A stretch of DNA of 10,182 nucleotides from assembly GCA_030623125.1 (NCBI GenBank), contig JAUXMQ010000018.1, positions 1-10,182 of the forward strand, given 5' to 3'. Source of the DNA: Acidimicrobiia bacterium (lineage in GTDB: Bacteria; Actinomycetota; Acidimicrobiia; Spongiisociales; ZC4RG35). Below are positions 1 through 5,895 of this stretch, piece by piece. Each line of letters opens with the position of its first letter. Within the stretch, counting starts at the first letter, position 1. The position numbers and the translations under genes are program-made. The notes under the pieces were generated by a model, which did no database searches, was not told where the DNA came from, and saw only the letters and a program-made list of their open reading frames with translations.

Positions 1-1
1 A

Positions 2-283
2 TGGACGGTTCCAGAGGTCGAAGGCCTTGCAATCAACCAGGCCTTCATCGGGTCGTGCACCAACGGGCGGATCGAGGATCTGCGAGCAGCTGCGGAGGTT
101 CTCGACGGGCGGCACATTGCCCCGGGGGTTCGTCTGTTGGTAGCACCGGCGTCGCGGGGCGTTCTTCAGGAGGCTGTGAAGACGGGGGTCGTCGCTCGTC
201 GATCGCAAAGTGGAGAATTACCGGTTTTCATGCTCGCTGAAGCGCTGCGATCAGCGACACACTCGATCCGTACGGGTCGGTGA
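2..283 (+). pseudogene. 3-isopropylmalate dehydratase/homoaconitase large-subunit fragment, truncated at both ends
   Basis: The intact enzyme is an aconitase-family [4Fe-4S] hydro-lyase that isomerises isopropylmalate or homocitrate. Frame 2 is open from the window edge to the TGA at 281-283. Its first ~62 codons match the family, including FIGSCTNGRIEDLRAAAE with one cluster-ligand cysteine, then VAPGVRLLVAPASRGV-type sequence (here IAPGVRLLVAPAS). Homology stops after EAVKTG, near 187, and the last ~31 residues (from VVARRSQSGELP) are unrelated. The C-x-x-C segment that supplies the other two cluster ligands (typically PGCGPC) is missing, as is the rest of the C-terminus, so the product cannot hold a normal cluster. 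The 5' part lies outside the window. The alien tail runs into the 3' end of the convergent HAD gene. Family identity is confident; calling it a pseudogene rests on the missing ligands. Confidence 0.8.
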
Positions 284-854
284 TGTCGAAGAGGTGGCTG
301 GACATGCCGACCGCCTCGGCCCCGCGACAGTTGACCGGCAGGTCATCGACGAAGAGGCACTCGCCCGGCGGCGCGCCGAGCGCCGTGGCTGCTGCCAGGT
401 AAGGCTCCGGTGCCGGCTTGCGGGCCCCGACCTCGACGACGTCCACGATTGCGTCAAACGAGTCAGCTCGGTCCCAGCGCCCCCACCAGGCCTCGCCGAG
501 CCACGTCGTTGCGTCGTTCGTCAAGAGTGCTTGACGATGACCGAGACGATTGATCGTGTCGATGGTCTCCCACGACTCGGGCCGGAACTCCCAGCCACCG
601 GCCAGATCCGCCGGTGGATCGAACTCGATGCCTTCTCGGAGCAGGCGATCCTTGACGACGGCCAGGTACTCGGGCTCGTTCAGGTCACCTTCGAGCATCC
701 GCTGGTAGTCGGCGTCGAAGATCGGCCCTGTTGGACCGAGCGGAACCCTGTCGATCGGCCAGCCGCGCTCAAAGCCGATGTCGAGCATGCGCTCAGTGAA
801 GTACGGGTAGAGGATTCCACCCATGTCCCATATGACGTGCGGCAACTCACTCAT
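228..854 (-). CDS. HAD superfamily subfamily IA hydrolase (phosphatase-like)
   Basis: A 208-residue haloacid-dehalogenase-type hydrolase, probably a soluble phosphatase of unknown substrate. Motif I is WDMGGIL with the nucleophile Asp10; the second acidic residue is replaced by Gly12, as in the DxGG-type subgroup that includes YihX-like phosphatases. Motif II is LLTND (Thr112), motif III is RKPAPEPY (Lys146), and motif IV is FVDDLPVNCRGAEAVGM (Asp170, Asp171). A helical cap (residues ~20-95) sits between motifs I and II, which fits subfamily IA. Length is normal and the gene looks intact. The ATG at 854 is the only good start; the ribosome site before it is weak. It is transcribed away from the ubiX cluster and meets the leuC-like fragment tail to tail, so no operon partner is visible. 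No function in the aryl pathway is implied. Confidence 0.85.
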   Translation of the reverse strand: MSELPHVIWDMGGILYPYFTERMLDIGFERGWPIDRVPLGPTGPIFDADYQRMLEGDLNEPEYLAVVKDRLLREGIEFDPPADLAGGWEFRPESWETIDTINRLGHRQALLTNDATTWLGEAWWGRWDRADSFDAIVDVVEVGARKPAPEPYLAAATALGAPPGECLFVDDLPVNCRGAEAVGMSSHLFDITDPYGSSVSLIAALQRA

Positions 855-955
855 GAGTCTTGGTCTTCGTTCATGCCCACGTTCCCAACTTACCGTTCAC
901 CGATCAAATGGGAGGATCACTGCTTCCGCATCACCAACACCATGGCCGCTCTCCC

Positions 956-1400
956 TTGACGCATAGAACCGCTCCACTGGACGTCGAGTTCTTTGATCAC
1001 GAGATCGAGACCCTTCCCCGTGAGCGTCTCCAAGCGCTCCAAGAAGCCAAGCTCGCCGCCGTGATCGAGCGAGTCCACGGCAGTAACCGGTTCATCACCG
1101 AGAAGCTCGATACCGCGGGTGTCGCGCCAGGTGAAATACGCACACTCGGGGACCTTGCTCGCCTGCCGTTCACCACGAAGGCAGAGTTCCTTCTCGCCCA
1201 GGAAGGAGCCTCGCTCAATGCCAATTGCACCTTCCCGGAGGCCGCGTACACCCGGATCTACCAGACGTCGGGGACCACGGGTGCGCCGCTCAGAGTCTTC
1301 GACACCGCTGAGAGCTAGGACTGGTGGGGCGCTGTTGGGGGTTTGTGCTCGCGGGCGCGGGACTCACCGCCGAGGACCGGTTCTTCGTACCTTTTGCGCG
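956..1400 (+). pseudogene. PaaK-type aryl-CoA ligase fragment, broken by stop and frameshift
   Basis: This is a relic of an adenylate-forming CoA ligase of the phenylacetate-CoA ligase family, which activates aromatic acids with ATP and CoA. It shows the family N-terminus (EIETLPRERLQALQEAKL), the LARLPFTTKAEF segment and the AMP-binding loop YQTSGTTGAPLRVFDT. The expected continuation SWDWW is interrupted by TAG at 1316-1318, a one-base change from TGG. The frame then shifts at the G-run 1326-1329 (one G too few). The family sequence resumes in the third base register as RCWGFVLAGAGLTAEDRFF and ends near 1398 (VPFA). The remaining ~270 residues of a usual ~430-residue enzyme are absent. The start is uncertain: TTG 956 fits family length best, ATG 908 is possible, and neither has a clear ribosome site. 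Two lesions plus truncation make a functional product very unlikely. Confidence 0.8.
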
Positions 1401-1412
1401 AGAGAGCACTTA

Positions 1413-1868
1413 TCAGCTGAGCGGGATCTCCTCGCGGTGCCCAAAACCCTGCGAGTTGTCGACGAAGAAGCAGCGTTCGGGGACGAGTTCATACCATGCG
1501 ACCCGCTCCAACGCCGCCCGAATGAGCGCCGGAGCCCGATCGGGGCGGATCACGGGGAACTTCCGAGCGTATCGAGCGACTGCCTCGATCCGATCCGAGC
1601 CGGAGAGCATCCGAACCTGCCCCTCGAGTTGGATGCCCTTGATTTCGGACCAATCGGAATAGTCCTCATGGATCGCTGCCGCACAATGCGAATCCGTCGC
1701 CAGGTCACCGCCGTGACGGCTCCGATGCGAGGAGAGGAAGGTGAGGGCGAAGCCGTCGTTGACGTAGAAGACGGCTGCGGCCCACGGCCCCAGGGAACCG
1801 TGGGTGGCGAGGGTCATGACATGGTGGCTCTTCAGGTAGTCCAGGACCTTGTCGCGGCGTTTGGACAT
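1413..1868 (-). CDS. Pyridoxamine-phosphate-oxidase-fold protein, YhbP-like
   Basis: A 151-residue protein of the split-barrel flavin-binding superfamily (pyridoxamine 5'-phosphate oxidase-like). It resembles E. coli YhbP (UPF0306, about 147 aa) in length and layout: an N-terminal helix (RRDKVLDYLKSH), the strand HVMTLATHG, then PWAAAVFYVND, the HSSRH-type segment here read as SSHRSRHGGDL, and IKGIQLEGQVRML. Members of this superfamily bind FMN, F420 or haem; the specific ligand and reaction of YhbP-like proteins are not established, and none can be assigned here. ATG 1868 is preceded on its own strand by AAAGGACGAGG about 6 bases upstream, a good ribosome site. It is divergent from ubiX, with an ~86-bp shared intergenic space. 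It looks intact. Its stop lies only ~15 bp from where the ligase relic ends. Confidence 0.8.
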   Translation of the reverse strand: MSKRRDKVLDYLKSHHVMTLATHGSLGPWAAAVFYVNDGFALTFLSSHRSRHGGDLATDSHCAAAIHEDYSDWSEIKGIQLEGQVRMLSGSDRIEAVARYARKFPVIRPDRAPALIRAALERVAWYELVPERCFFVDNSQGFGHREEIPLS

Positions 1869-1907
1869 GCGACACCTCGTCCTTTCTCTAGCCAGGCCGA
1901 TGTCCTG

Positions 1908-1917
1908 AGGGTACCCT
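1908..1917. promoter_or_regulatory. Palindrome AGGGTACCCT between divergent genes
   Basis: A perfect 10-bp palindrome lies midway between the YhbP-like gene and ubiX. By symmetry it presents TACCCT, which satisfies a TANNNT -10 pattern, on both strands. No convincing -35 is seen on either side, so a promoter or operator role is only suggested. Confidence 0.25.
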
Positions 1918-1954
1918 GTCCCGGTCGTCCAACGTGAGAGAGGAGATGATGAGG

Positions 1955-2518
1955 ATGGACCGTCTCGTCGTGGGACTCGCAGGAGCCAGCGGCGTGGCGT
2001 ATGGAGTCCGGCTCCTCGAGGTGCTCCAGGATCGGGCCGATGTTGAGACTCATCTCATAATCAGCGGTGGGGCCAGGCGCACGATCGAGCTCGAAACCGA
2101 CCTCGCCCCTGGTGACGTCGAGGCGCTTGCTGACCGGGTCTACGACCTGGGTGATATCGCGGCTTCGCTCTCGTCCGGGTCCTTCCGCACCATGGGGATG
2201 GTGGTGGCGCCGTGTTCCATGAAAACTCTCTCGGGCATCGCCAACTCGTACAGCGACAATCTCCTGCTGCGGGCGGCCGACGTGACACTCAAGGAGCGCC
2301 GCCGACTTGTCCTGCTCTCTCGCGAGACGCCGCTTCACCTCGGGCATGCCCGACTAATCGTGCAAGCCATCGAGATCGGGGCCGTGGTGATGCCACCCGT
2401 CCCCGCCTTGTACCACCGCCCCAAGACCATCGGGGACATCATCGATCACACTGTGAGCCGGGTCCTCGATCTCTTCGGGATTGACAACGATCTTGTCCAG
2501 CGTTGGGGTGGCGGCTGA
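1955..2518 (+). CDS. ubiX: Flavin prenyltransferase UbiX
   Basis: Transfers a dimethylallyl group to FMN to form prenylated FMN, the cofactor of UbiD-family (de)carboxylases. The 187-residue sequence has the whole family signature: LVVGLAGASGVAYG (phosphate-binding loop, Ser12), SGGARRTIELET, PCSMKTLSGIANSYSDNLLLRAADV, TLKERRRLVLLSRETPL (Lys113, Arg123, Glu124) and PPVPALYHRP (Tyr153). These correspond by motif to the residues known to bind FMN and the prenyl phosphate. Start choice: AGGAG at 1941-1945 is 9 bases before ATG 1955 and gives MDRLVVGLAGASG, the usual N-terminus. GTG 1934 lies before the ribosome site, and the ATGs at 1946 and 1949 are too close to it. The gene ends at a hairpin and is separated by ~230 bp from the iclR-ubiD operon, which it presumably serves by maturing the UbiD at 3594-5021. 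Confidence 0.95.
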   Translation: MDRLVVGLAGASGVAYGVRLLEVLQDRADVETHLIISGGARRTIELETDLAPGDVEALADRVYDLGDIAASLSSGSFRTMGMVVAPCSMKTLSGIANSYSDNLLLRAADVTLKERRRLVLLSRETPLHLGHARLIVQAIEIGAVVMPPVPALYHRPKTIGDIIDHTVSRVLDLFGIDNDLVQRWGGG

Positions 2519-2533
2519 GCATCTGAGGGGAGT

Positions 2534-2554
2534 GGCATCGCCAAAGGCGATGCC
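2534..2554 (+). terminator. Hairpin after ubiX (9-bp perfect stem, AAA loop)
   Basis: GGCATCGCC is followed by AAA and then its exact reverse complement, 16 bases after the ubiX stop codon. No T-run follows, so it is not a classic intrinsic terminator. Stem-loops without T-tails are often proposed as terminators or 3'-end stabilisers in high-GC bacteria. It probably marks the end of the ubiX transcript. Confidence 0.6.
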
Positions 2555-2624
2555 CATTCGTGCGATGGCCGAAGTCGGCTTACTTCTGTTCGAGTCAGGT
2601 CTTGCCGCCCACGCCCACGGCTGT

Positions 2625-2653
2625 TTGACGAGTAAGCGGCGACGGGTTACGGT
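2625..2653 (+). promoter_or_regulatory. Candidate sigma-70-type promoter for the iclR-ubiD operon
   Basis: TTGACG (2625-2630, five of six to consensus) lies 17 bases before TACGGT (2648-2653), which fits the actinobacterial TANNNT -10. Transcription would start near 2660, right at the inverted repeats that follow. This is the only convincing promoter seen upstream of the operon. Confidence 0.55.
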
Positions 2654-2662
2654 TCTGTATCA

Positions 2663-2717
2663 AGAACGGAGTTCTATGATGCGAACGCATCATGTTTCCT
2701 GGGTAATCCGCATCATG
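2663..2717 (+). promoter_or_regulatory. Operator-like array of inverted and direct repeats upstream of iclR
   Basis: Three nested elements occupy the leader. AGAAC-GGA-GTTCT (2663-2675) is a 5-bp-arm inverted repeat. ATGATGCG-AA-CGCATCAT (2676-2693) is a perfect 8-bp-arm inverted repeat starting at the very next base. A second copy of the right half-site, CGCATCATG, occurs at 2709-2717, with a start-to-start distance of 23 bp from the first (2686-2694), about two helical turns. Placement at the predicted transcription start fits repression by the adjacent IclR protein, which as a family binds short palindromes at its own promoter. The protein-site pairing is inferred. Confidence 0.6.
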
Positions 2718-2746
2718 GGTGGTTGGCAACCCTCAAGGCGGTCACA

Positions 2747-3604
2747 TTGGTAGCCCGGGTGTCGGCGGTGGACCGGGCGATCCAGATCTTGCGCGCCTTC
2801 GAGCGTCACGACGAATACAGTCTCACCGAACTCGTCACGCTGCTCGGACTGAACAAGAGCACCGCCCACGGGATTCTCCAGACGCTCGCCGACGATCGCT
2901 TTCTCACCCGCGATCCGCAGACCCGCCGCTACCGCCTGGGACCGGCTCTCATCCGGCTCGGCCACCTCGCTTACGAGCAGATCGACGTACGCCGCGTAGC
3001 GCGTCCGTGGATGGTCAGGCTCGTCGAGGAGACCCGCAAGTCGGTGCTGCTCGGCACATTCCACGAAGACCGGCTCACGATCATCGACAAGGTGGATCCG
3101 GTCGGGACCTTGCACGTGTCGGCTTCCATTGGCCAGCAGGTTCCGTTCTCCGCGGGCTCCTTCGGCCGCGTGTTCCTCGCATGGCTCCCCGAAAGCCGGG
3201 TCGACCGTCTCATCGCCAAACACGGGCTCGAGGCGTTCACCCCCGCCTCGATCACCGACCCCGACGAGTACAAGGCAGAACTGGCCCGGGTGCGGGAACT
3301 CGGCTACGCGATGGACGACACCGAGGAGTACCTGCTCGGTGTGCGCGCCGTCTCGGTCCCACTCATGGGTCCCGACGGTGTCGTCGCGGGGCTCACCGTC
3401 GTCGGCTTTACGTCGCGCAGTGAGGATCAACCCGGTGAGCAAGCCATCAAGGCCGCGGTGAGCGCGGCCCACGAGATCTCGATACAACTCGGTGCCGACC
3501 TGGCGGAATCCACAGAGGGCGAAAGAGCCCTTGGGGCGGACGTCGGAAGCGCCGGACGACAGGTAACGAATGCAGACAAGGAGAAGGTAGACCATGCCGT
3601 TTGA
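2747..3604 (+). CDS. IclR-family transcriptional regulator
   Basis: A DNA-binding regulator that very likely controls the downstream ubiD operon in response to an aromatic pathway compound; IclR proteins commonly control aromatic-acid catabolism. The N-terminal winged helix-turn-helix is clear: VSAVDRAIQILRAFERH, then SLTELVTLLGLNKSTAHGIL and a wing with TRRYRLGPAL. The C-terminal effector domain follows (~residues 80-250), ending in AVSVPLMGPDGVVAGLTVVG. The last ~35 residues (from about AESTEGE) are a low-complexity polar extension beyond the usual end. Start: TTG 2747 has AAGG 8 bases upstream and leaves a normal N-terminus (285 aa). TTG 2723 and GTG 2759 are alternatives. Its last 11 bases overlap ubiD, so the regulator appears co-translated with the enzymes. 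Repeats in its leader suggest autoregulation. The effector is unknown. Confidence 0.92.
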   Translation: MVARVSAVDRAIQILRAFERHDEYSLTELVTLLGLNKSTAHGILQTLADDRFLTRDPQTRRYRLGPALIRLGHLAYEQIDVRRVARPWMVRLVEETRKSVLLGTFHEDRLTIIDKVDPVGTLHVSASIGQQVPFSAGSFGRVFLAWLPESRVDRLIAKHGLEAFTPASITDPDEYKAELARVRELGYAMDDTEEYLLGVRAVSVPLMGPDGVVAGLTVVGFTSRSEDQPGEQAIKAAVSAAHEISIQLGADLAESTEGERALGADVGSAGRQVTNADKEKVDHAV

Positions 3605-5021
3605 CGACCTACGATCGTTCATCGACCTACTCGACGATGAGGGCCAGCTTCACAGGATCGACCGGGAGGTCGACTGGAACCTCGAGCTCAGCCACGTCGC
3701 CAAGCTCAACGAGGAACGCCAGGGCGGAGGCTCGGCGCTGCTGTTCGACAACATCAAGGACTATCCCGGGCACCGCGTTTTCATCAGTGCGTTGACTGCA
3801 CGCGAGCGGCTGGCGTTGGCTCTCGACATGCCCCAGGACACCAGTCTGATGCACCTCTCTCAGGAGTGGGTCGATCGTATTCACGGCAACCGGGTGCCGC
3901 CGAAAGAGATGGATTGGGGTCCGACGAAGGAGAACATTCTCCTTGGCGACGATGCCGACATCACCAAGATCCCCTCTCCCTGGTTCTACCCGGGGGACGG
4001 AGGGCGCTACTTCGGCACCGCCGGATATCTCATCACCCGCAGTCTCAAGACCGGACGGCTGAACTTGGGCACCTACCGGGCAATGGTGGGAGAGAGCCAG
4101 GAACTGTGCATTTTCATGATCAAGGCCAAGGACGGCGAGATTGACTTTCGCGACTACCAGGAAGCGGGCATCCCGATGCCGGTGGCCTATGTGTCGGGCT
4201 CCGATCCCATCTTGTTCCTGTGTGGAAGCACTCTGTTCGGCCTGGATGAGAGCGAGTACGACGTCGCCGGTGCCCTGCGCCGGGCACCCGTGGAGGTTGT
4301 GAAAGCGGAGACTTCGGACCTGTTGGTTCCCGCCACCGCCGAATGGGTCGTCGAGGGCGAGATCGTACCCGGCGAGACCAGACCCGAAGGGCCGTTCGGC
4401 GAGTACACCGGTCATTACTCGGGCAAGGGCGACGAAGAGCAGTACTTCATCAGGGTGAAGACGATCACCCATCGCGACGACCCGATCCTGTGGTCGACGA
4501 CCGTCGGTCGACCCACCACGGATACCCACATGATCATGAGCGTCAACCGCACGGCGTCGCTGTGGAACGATCTGCGGAATATGCAGATCCCCGGGATCAA
4601 GGCCGTCTATGGGCCTCCGGCAGCGGCAGGTCGGATGTTGGTCATCATCGCGCTGAGCCCCATGTACCACGGGCATTCCACCCAGATCGGGTTGGCGGCT
4701 TTTGCGTCCACCACCGGGAACTATGGATTGAAGACGGTGATCCTCGTCGACGACGACATCGACCCGGAGAACATGGATCAGGTGATGTACGCCCTGAGCT
4801 TCAAGTACCAGCCGGAGTTTGGGACCCAGATCCTTCGCCGGGGTCGTTCGACACCCCTCGATCCGTCCCTTCCCCGTTCGGACCGGTTCATGACCTCGCG
4901 CATCATCATCGACTGCACCACGCCCTACGAGTGGGGTGAGGAGGAGCGTCCGGCGAGGATCTACCTCGACGATGACATGGCCACACATGTGAAGGATCAC
5001 TGGGACGAGTACTTCGGATGA
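3594..5021 (+). CDS. UbiD-family prenyl-FMN-dependent (de)carboxylase
   Basis: Catalyses reversible (de)carboxylation of an aromatic or unsaturated acid using prenylated FMN. The 475 residues span the family from end to end. The catalytic Arg-Glu-Glu set is recognisable: Arg162 in GRLNLGTYRAMV, and Glu265 and Glu270 in RPEGPFGEYTGHY, with the same 5-residue spacing as Glu277/Glu282 of fungal Fdc1. Asn157 and Glu221 (in ESEYDVAGALR) match two metal/cofactor ligands. The segment where Fdc1 has His191 reads IKAKDGEIDF with no histidine, so the third ligand seems changed. ATG 3594 follows AAGGAG at 3578-3583. It overlaps iclR by 11 bp and is followed 37 bp later by a phosphatase gene. Between an IclR gene and a phosphoryl-transfer enzyme, a phenylphosphate-carboxylase-like role is favoured over ubiquinone synthesis. 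Substrate specificity cannot be read from motifs. Confidence 0.93.
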   Translation: MPFDDLRSFIDLLDDEGQLHRIDREVDWNLELSHVAKLNEERQGGGSALLFDNIKDYPGHRVFISALTARERLALALDMPQDTSLMHLSQEWVDRIHGNRVPPKEMDWGPTKENILLGDDADITKIPSPWFYPGDGGRYFGTAGYLITRSLKTGRLNLGTYRAMVGESQELCIFMIKAKDGEIDFRDYQEAGIPMPVAYVSGSDPILFLCGSTLFGLDESEYDVAGALRRAPVEVVKAETSDLLVPATAEWVVEGEIVPGETRPEGPFGEYTGHYSGKGDEEQYFIRVKTITHRDDPILWSTTVGRPTTDTHMIMSVNRTASLWNDLRNMQIPGIKAVYGPPAAAGRMLVIIALSPMYHGHSTQIGLAAFASTTGNYGLKTVILVDDDIDPENMDQVMYALSFKYQPEFGTQILRRGRSTPLDPSLPRSDRFMTSRIIIDCTTPYEWGEEERPARIYLDDDMATHVKDHWDEYFG

Positions 5022-5058
5022 GTGATCGGCAGGAGAAGGAGGGCCGAGCAGGCATGGG

Positions 5059-5895
5059 GTGAATCGGGCAATCGATGGGGTCATCTTCGACATCGACGGC
5101 ACCGTCGCCAGGGGCCGCCGGGTCGTTCCCGGTGCCCTGGAGACCCTCGATGAGCTGCGTCGCCGTCGCATTCGTTTCGCCTTCTTCACCAACGACAACG
5201 CCCACACGATCGAGTTCTGGGTGGAGCGGCTCGGTGCCATGGGCATCGACGCGGGGTCGGGGGAGATTGTCACCTCCGCGCTTGTTGCCGCCGAGGTGAT
5301 GGCGGAACTCCATTCGGCGAGCCCGATCCTCCCGGTGGGTGATGTCGGCCTGCTCGAGGCGCTGCGCGCCAAGGATCTCGACCTCGTCGGCTTCGACGAC
5401 GCGGATCGGGCCACGGCTGTGGTCATGGGGAAGGACCCGGACTTCGATCAACAGCGGCTCGCCGTGGTTTGCGGGGCCATCTGGAACGGGGCCGAGTTCT
5501 TCGCCACCAACTACGACCCCAAGGTGCCCACGGCAAACGGGTACACCCCGGGATCCGGCGCAATGGTGAAGGCCGTCGCCTACGCCACCGGCCGCGAGCC
5601 GGTGGTCACGGGAAAGCCGTCACCATGGTCGGGTCAGATGGCGATGCGGATCCTGGGGGTGCCCCCGGAGCGAGGCGTGGTGGTCGGCGATCAGCTTGCC
5701 ACCGACATCGCCATGGGTCGCAACGCTGGGATGGGCACGGTCCTCGTCCTCACCGGCACCGCCGATGCACACGACGCCGAGGCGGCCCCGGAGGAACAGC
5801 GACCCGACACAGTCATCGGAAGCGTGGGCGATCTGGTTCCCTGGCTCGACTCCCAGCTCGAGTCTGTACGGGGAAAAGGTGGCACGCATGAATAG
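5059..5895 (+). CDS. HAD-IIA family phosphatase (NagD / p-nitrophenylphosphatase type)
   Basis: A 278-residue HAD phosphatase with a C2A cap, of the NagD/phosphoglycolate/p-nitrophenyl-phosphatase class. Motif I is FDIDGTVARG (Asp11 nucleophile, Asp13), motif II FFTND (Thr44), motif III TGKPSPW (Lys186) and motif IV VVVGDQLATDIAMGRNAGM (Asp211, Asp216). The cap lies between motifs II and III (~residues 65-180). Start: GTG 5059 is the only suitable in-frame start. The strong AAGGAGGG at 5036-5043 is 15 bases away, rather far, and an out-of-frame ATG-GGG-TGA at 5054-5062 overlaps it. The gene overlaps the next one by 8 bp, implying coupled synthesis with the split kinase. It could release phosphate from an aryl phosphate intermediate or relieve product accumulation. 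It is not the small KDO-8-P-phosphatase-like PpcD type known from Thauera. Substrate unknown. Confidence 0.9.
   Translation: MNRAIDGVIFDIDGTVARGRRVVPGALETLDELRRRRIRFAFFTNDNAHTIEFWVERLGAMGIDAGSGEIVTSALVAAEVMAELHSASPILPVGDVGLLEALRAKDLDLVGFDDADRATAVVMGKDPDFDQQRLAVVCGAIWNGAEFFATNYDPKVPTANGYTPGSGAMVKAVAYATGREPVVTGKPSPWSGQMAMRILGVPPERGVVVGDQLATDIAMGRNAGMGTVLVLTGTADAHDAEAAPEEQRPDTVIGSVGDLVPWLDSQLESVRGKGGTHE

Noticed and set aside
210..959. 249-codon plus-strand open frame
   Set aside because: Shadow of the minus-strand HAD phosphatase; no recognisable protein features.
1934..1936. GTG as the ubiX start
   Set aside because: It lies upstream of the GAGAGGAG ribosome site and would add seven residues to a family N-terminus that normally begins as read from 1955.
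1119..1937. 272-codon plus-strand open frame
   Set aside because: Runs out of frame over the ligase relic and antisense to the YhbP-like gene.
2690..3622. 310-codon open frame on the minus strand
   Set aside because: Fully antisense to the clear IclR gene and its operator region.
3594..5021. UbiD of ubiquinone biosynthesis
   Set aside because: The context (IclR, split phosphotransferase, phosphatase) is catabolic and no other quinone-biosynthesis gene is present.
3627..5426. 599-codon open frame on the minus strand
   Set aside because: Antisense to ubiD and the HAD-IIA gene, with no family resemblance; long antisense frames are expected in high-GC coding DNA.
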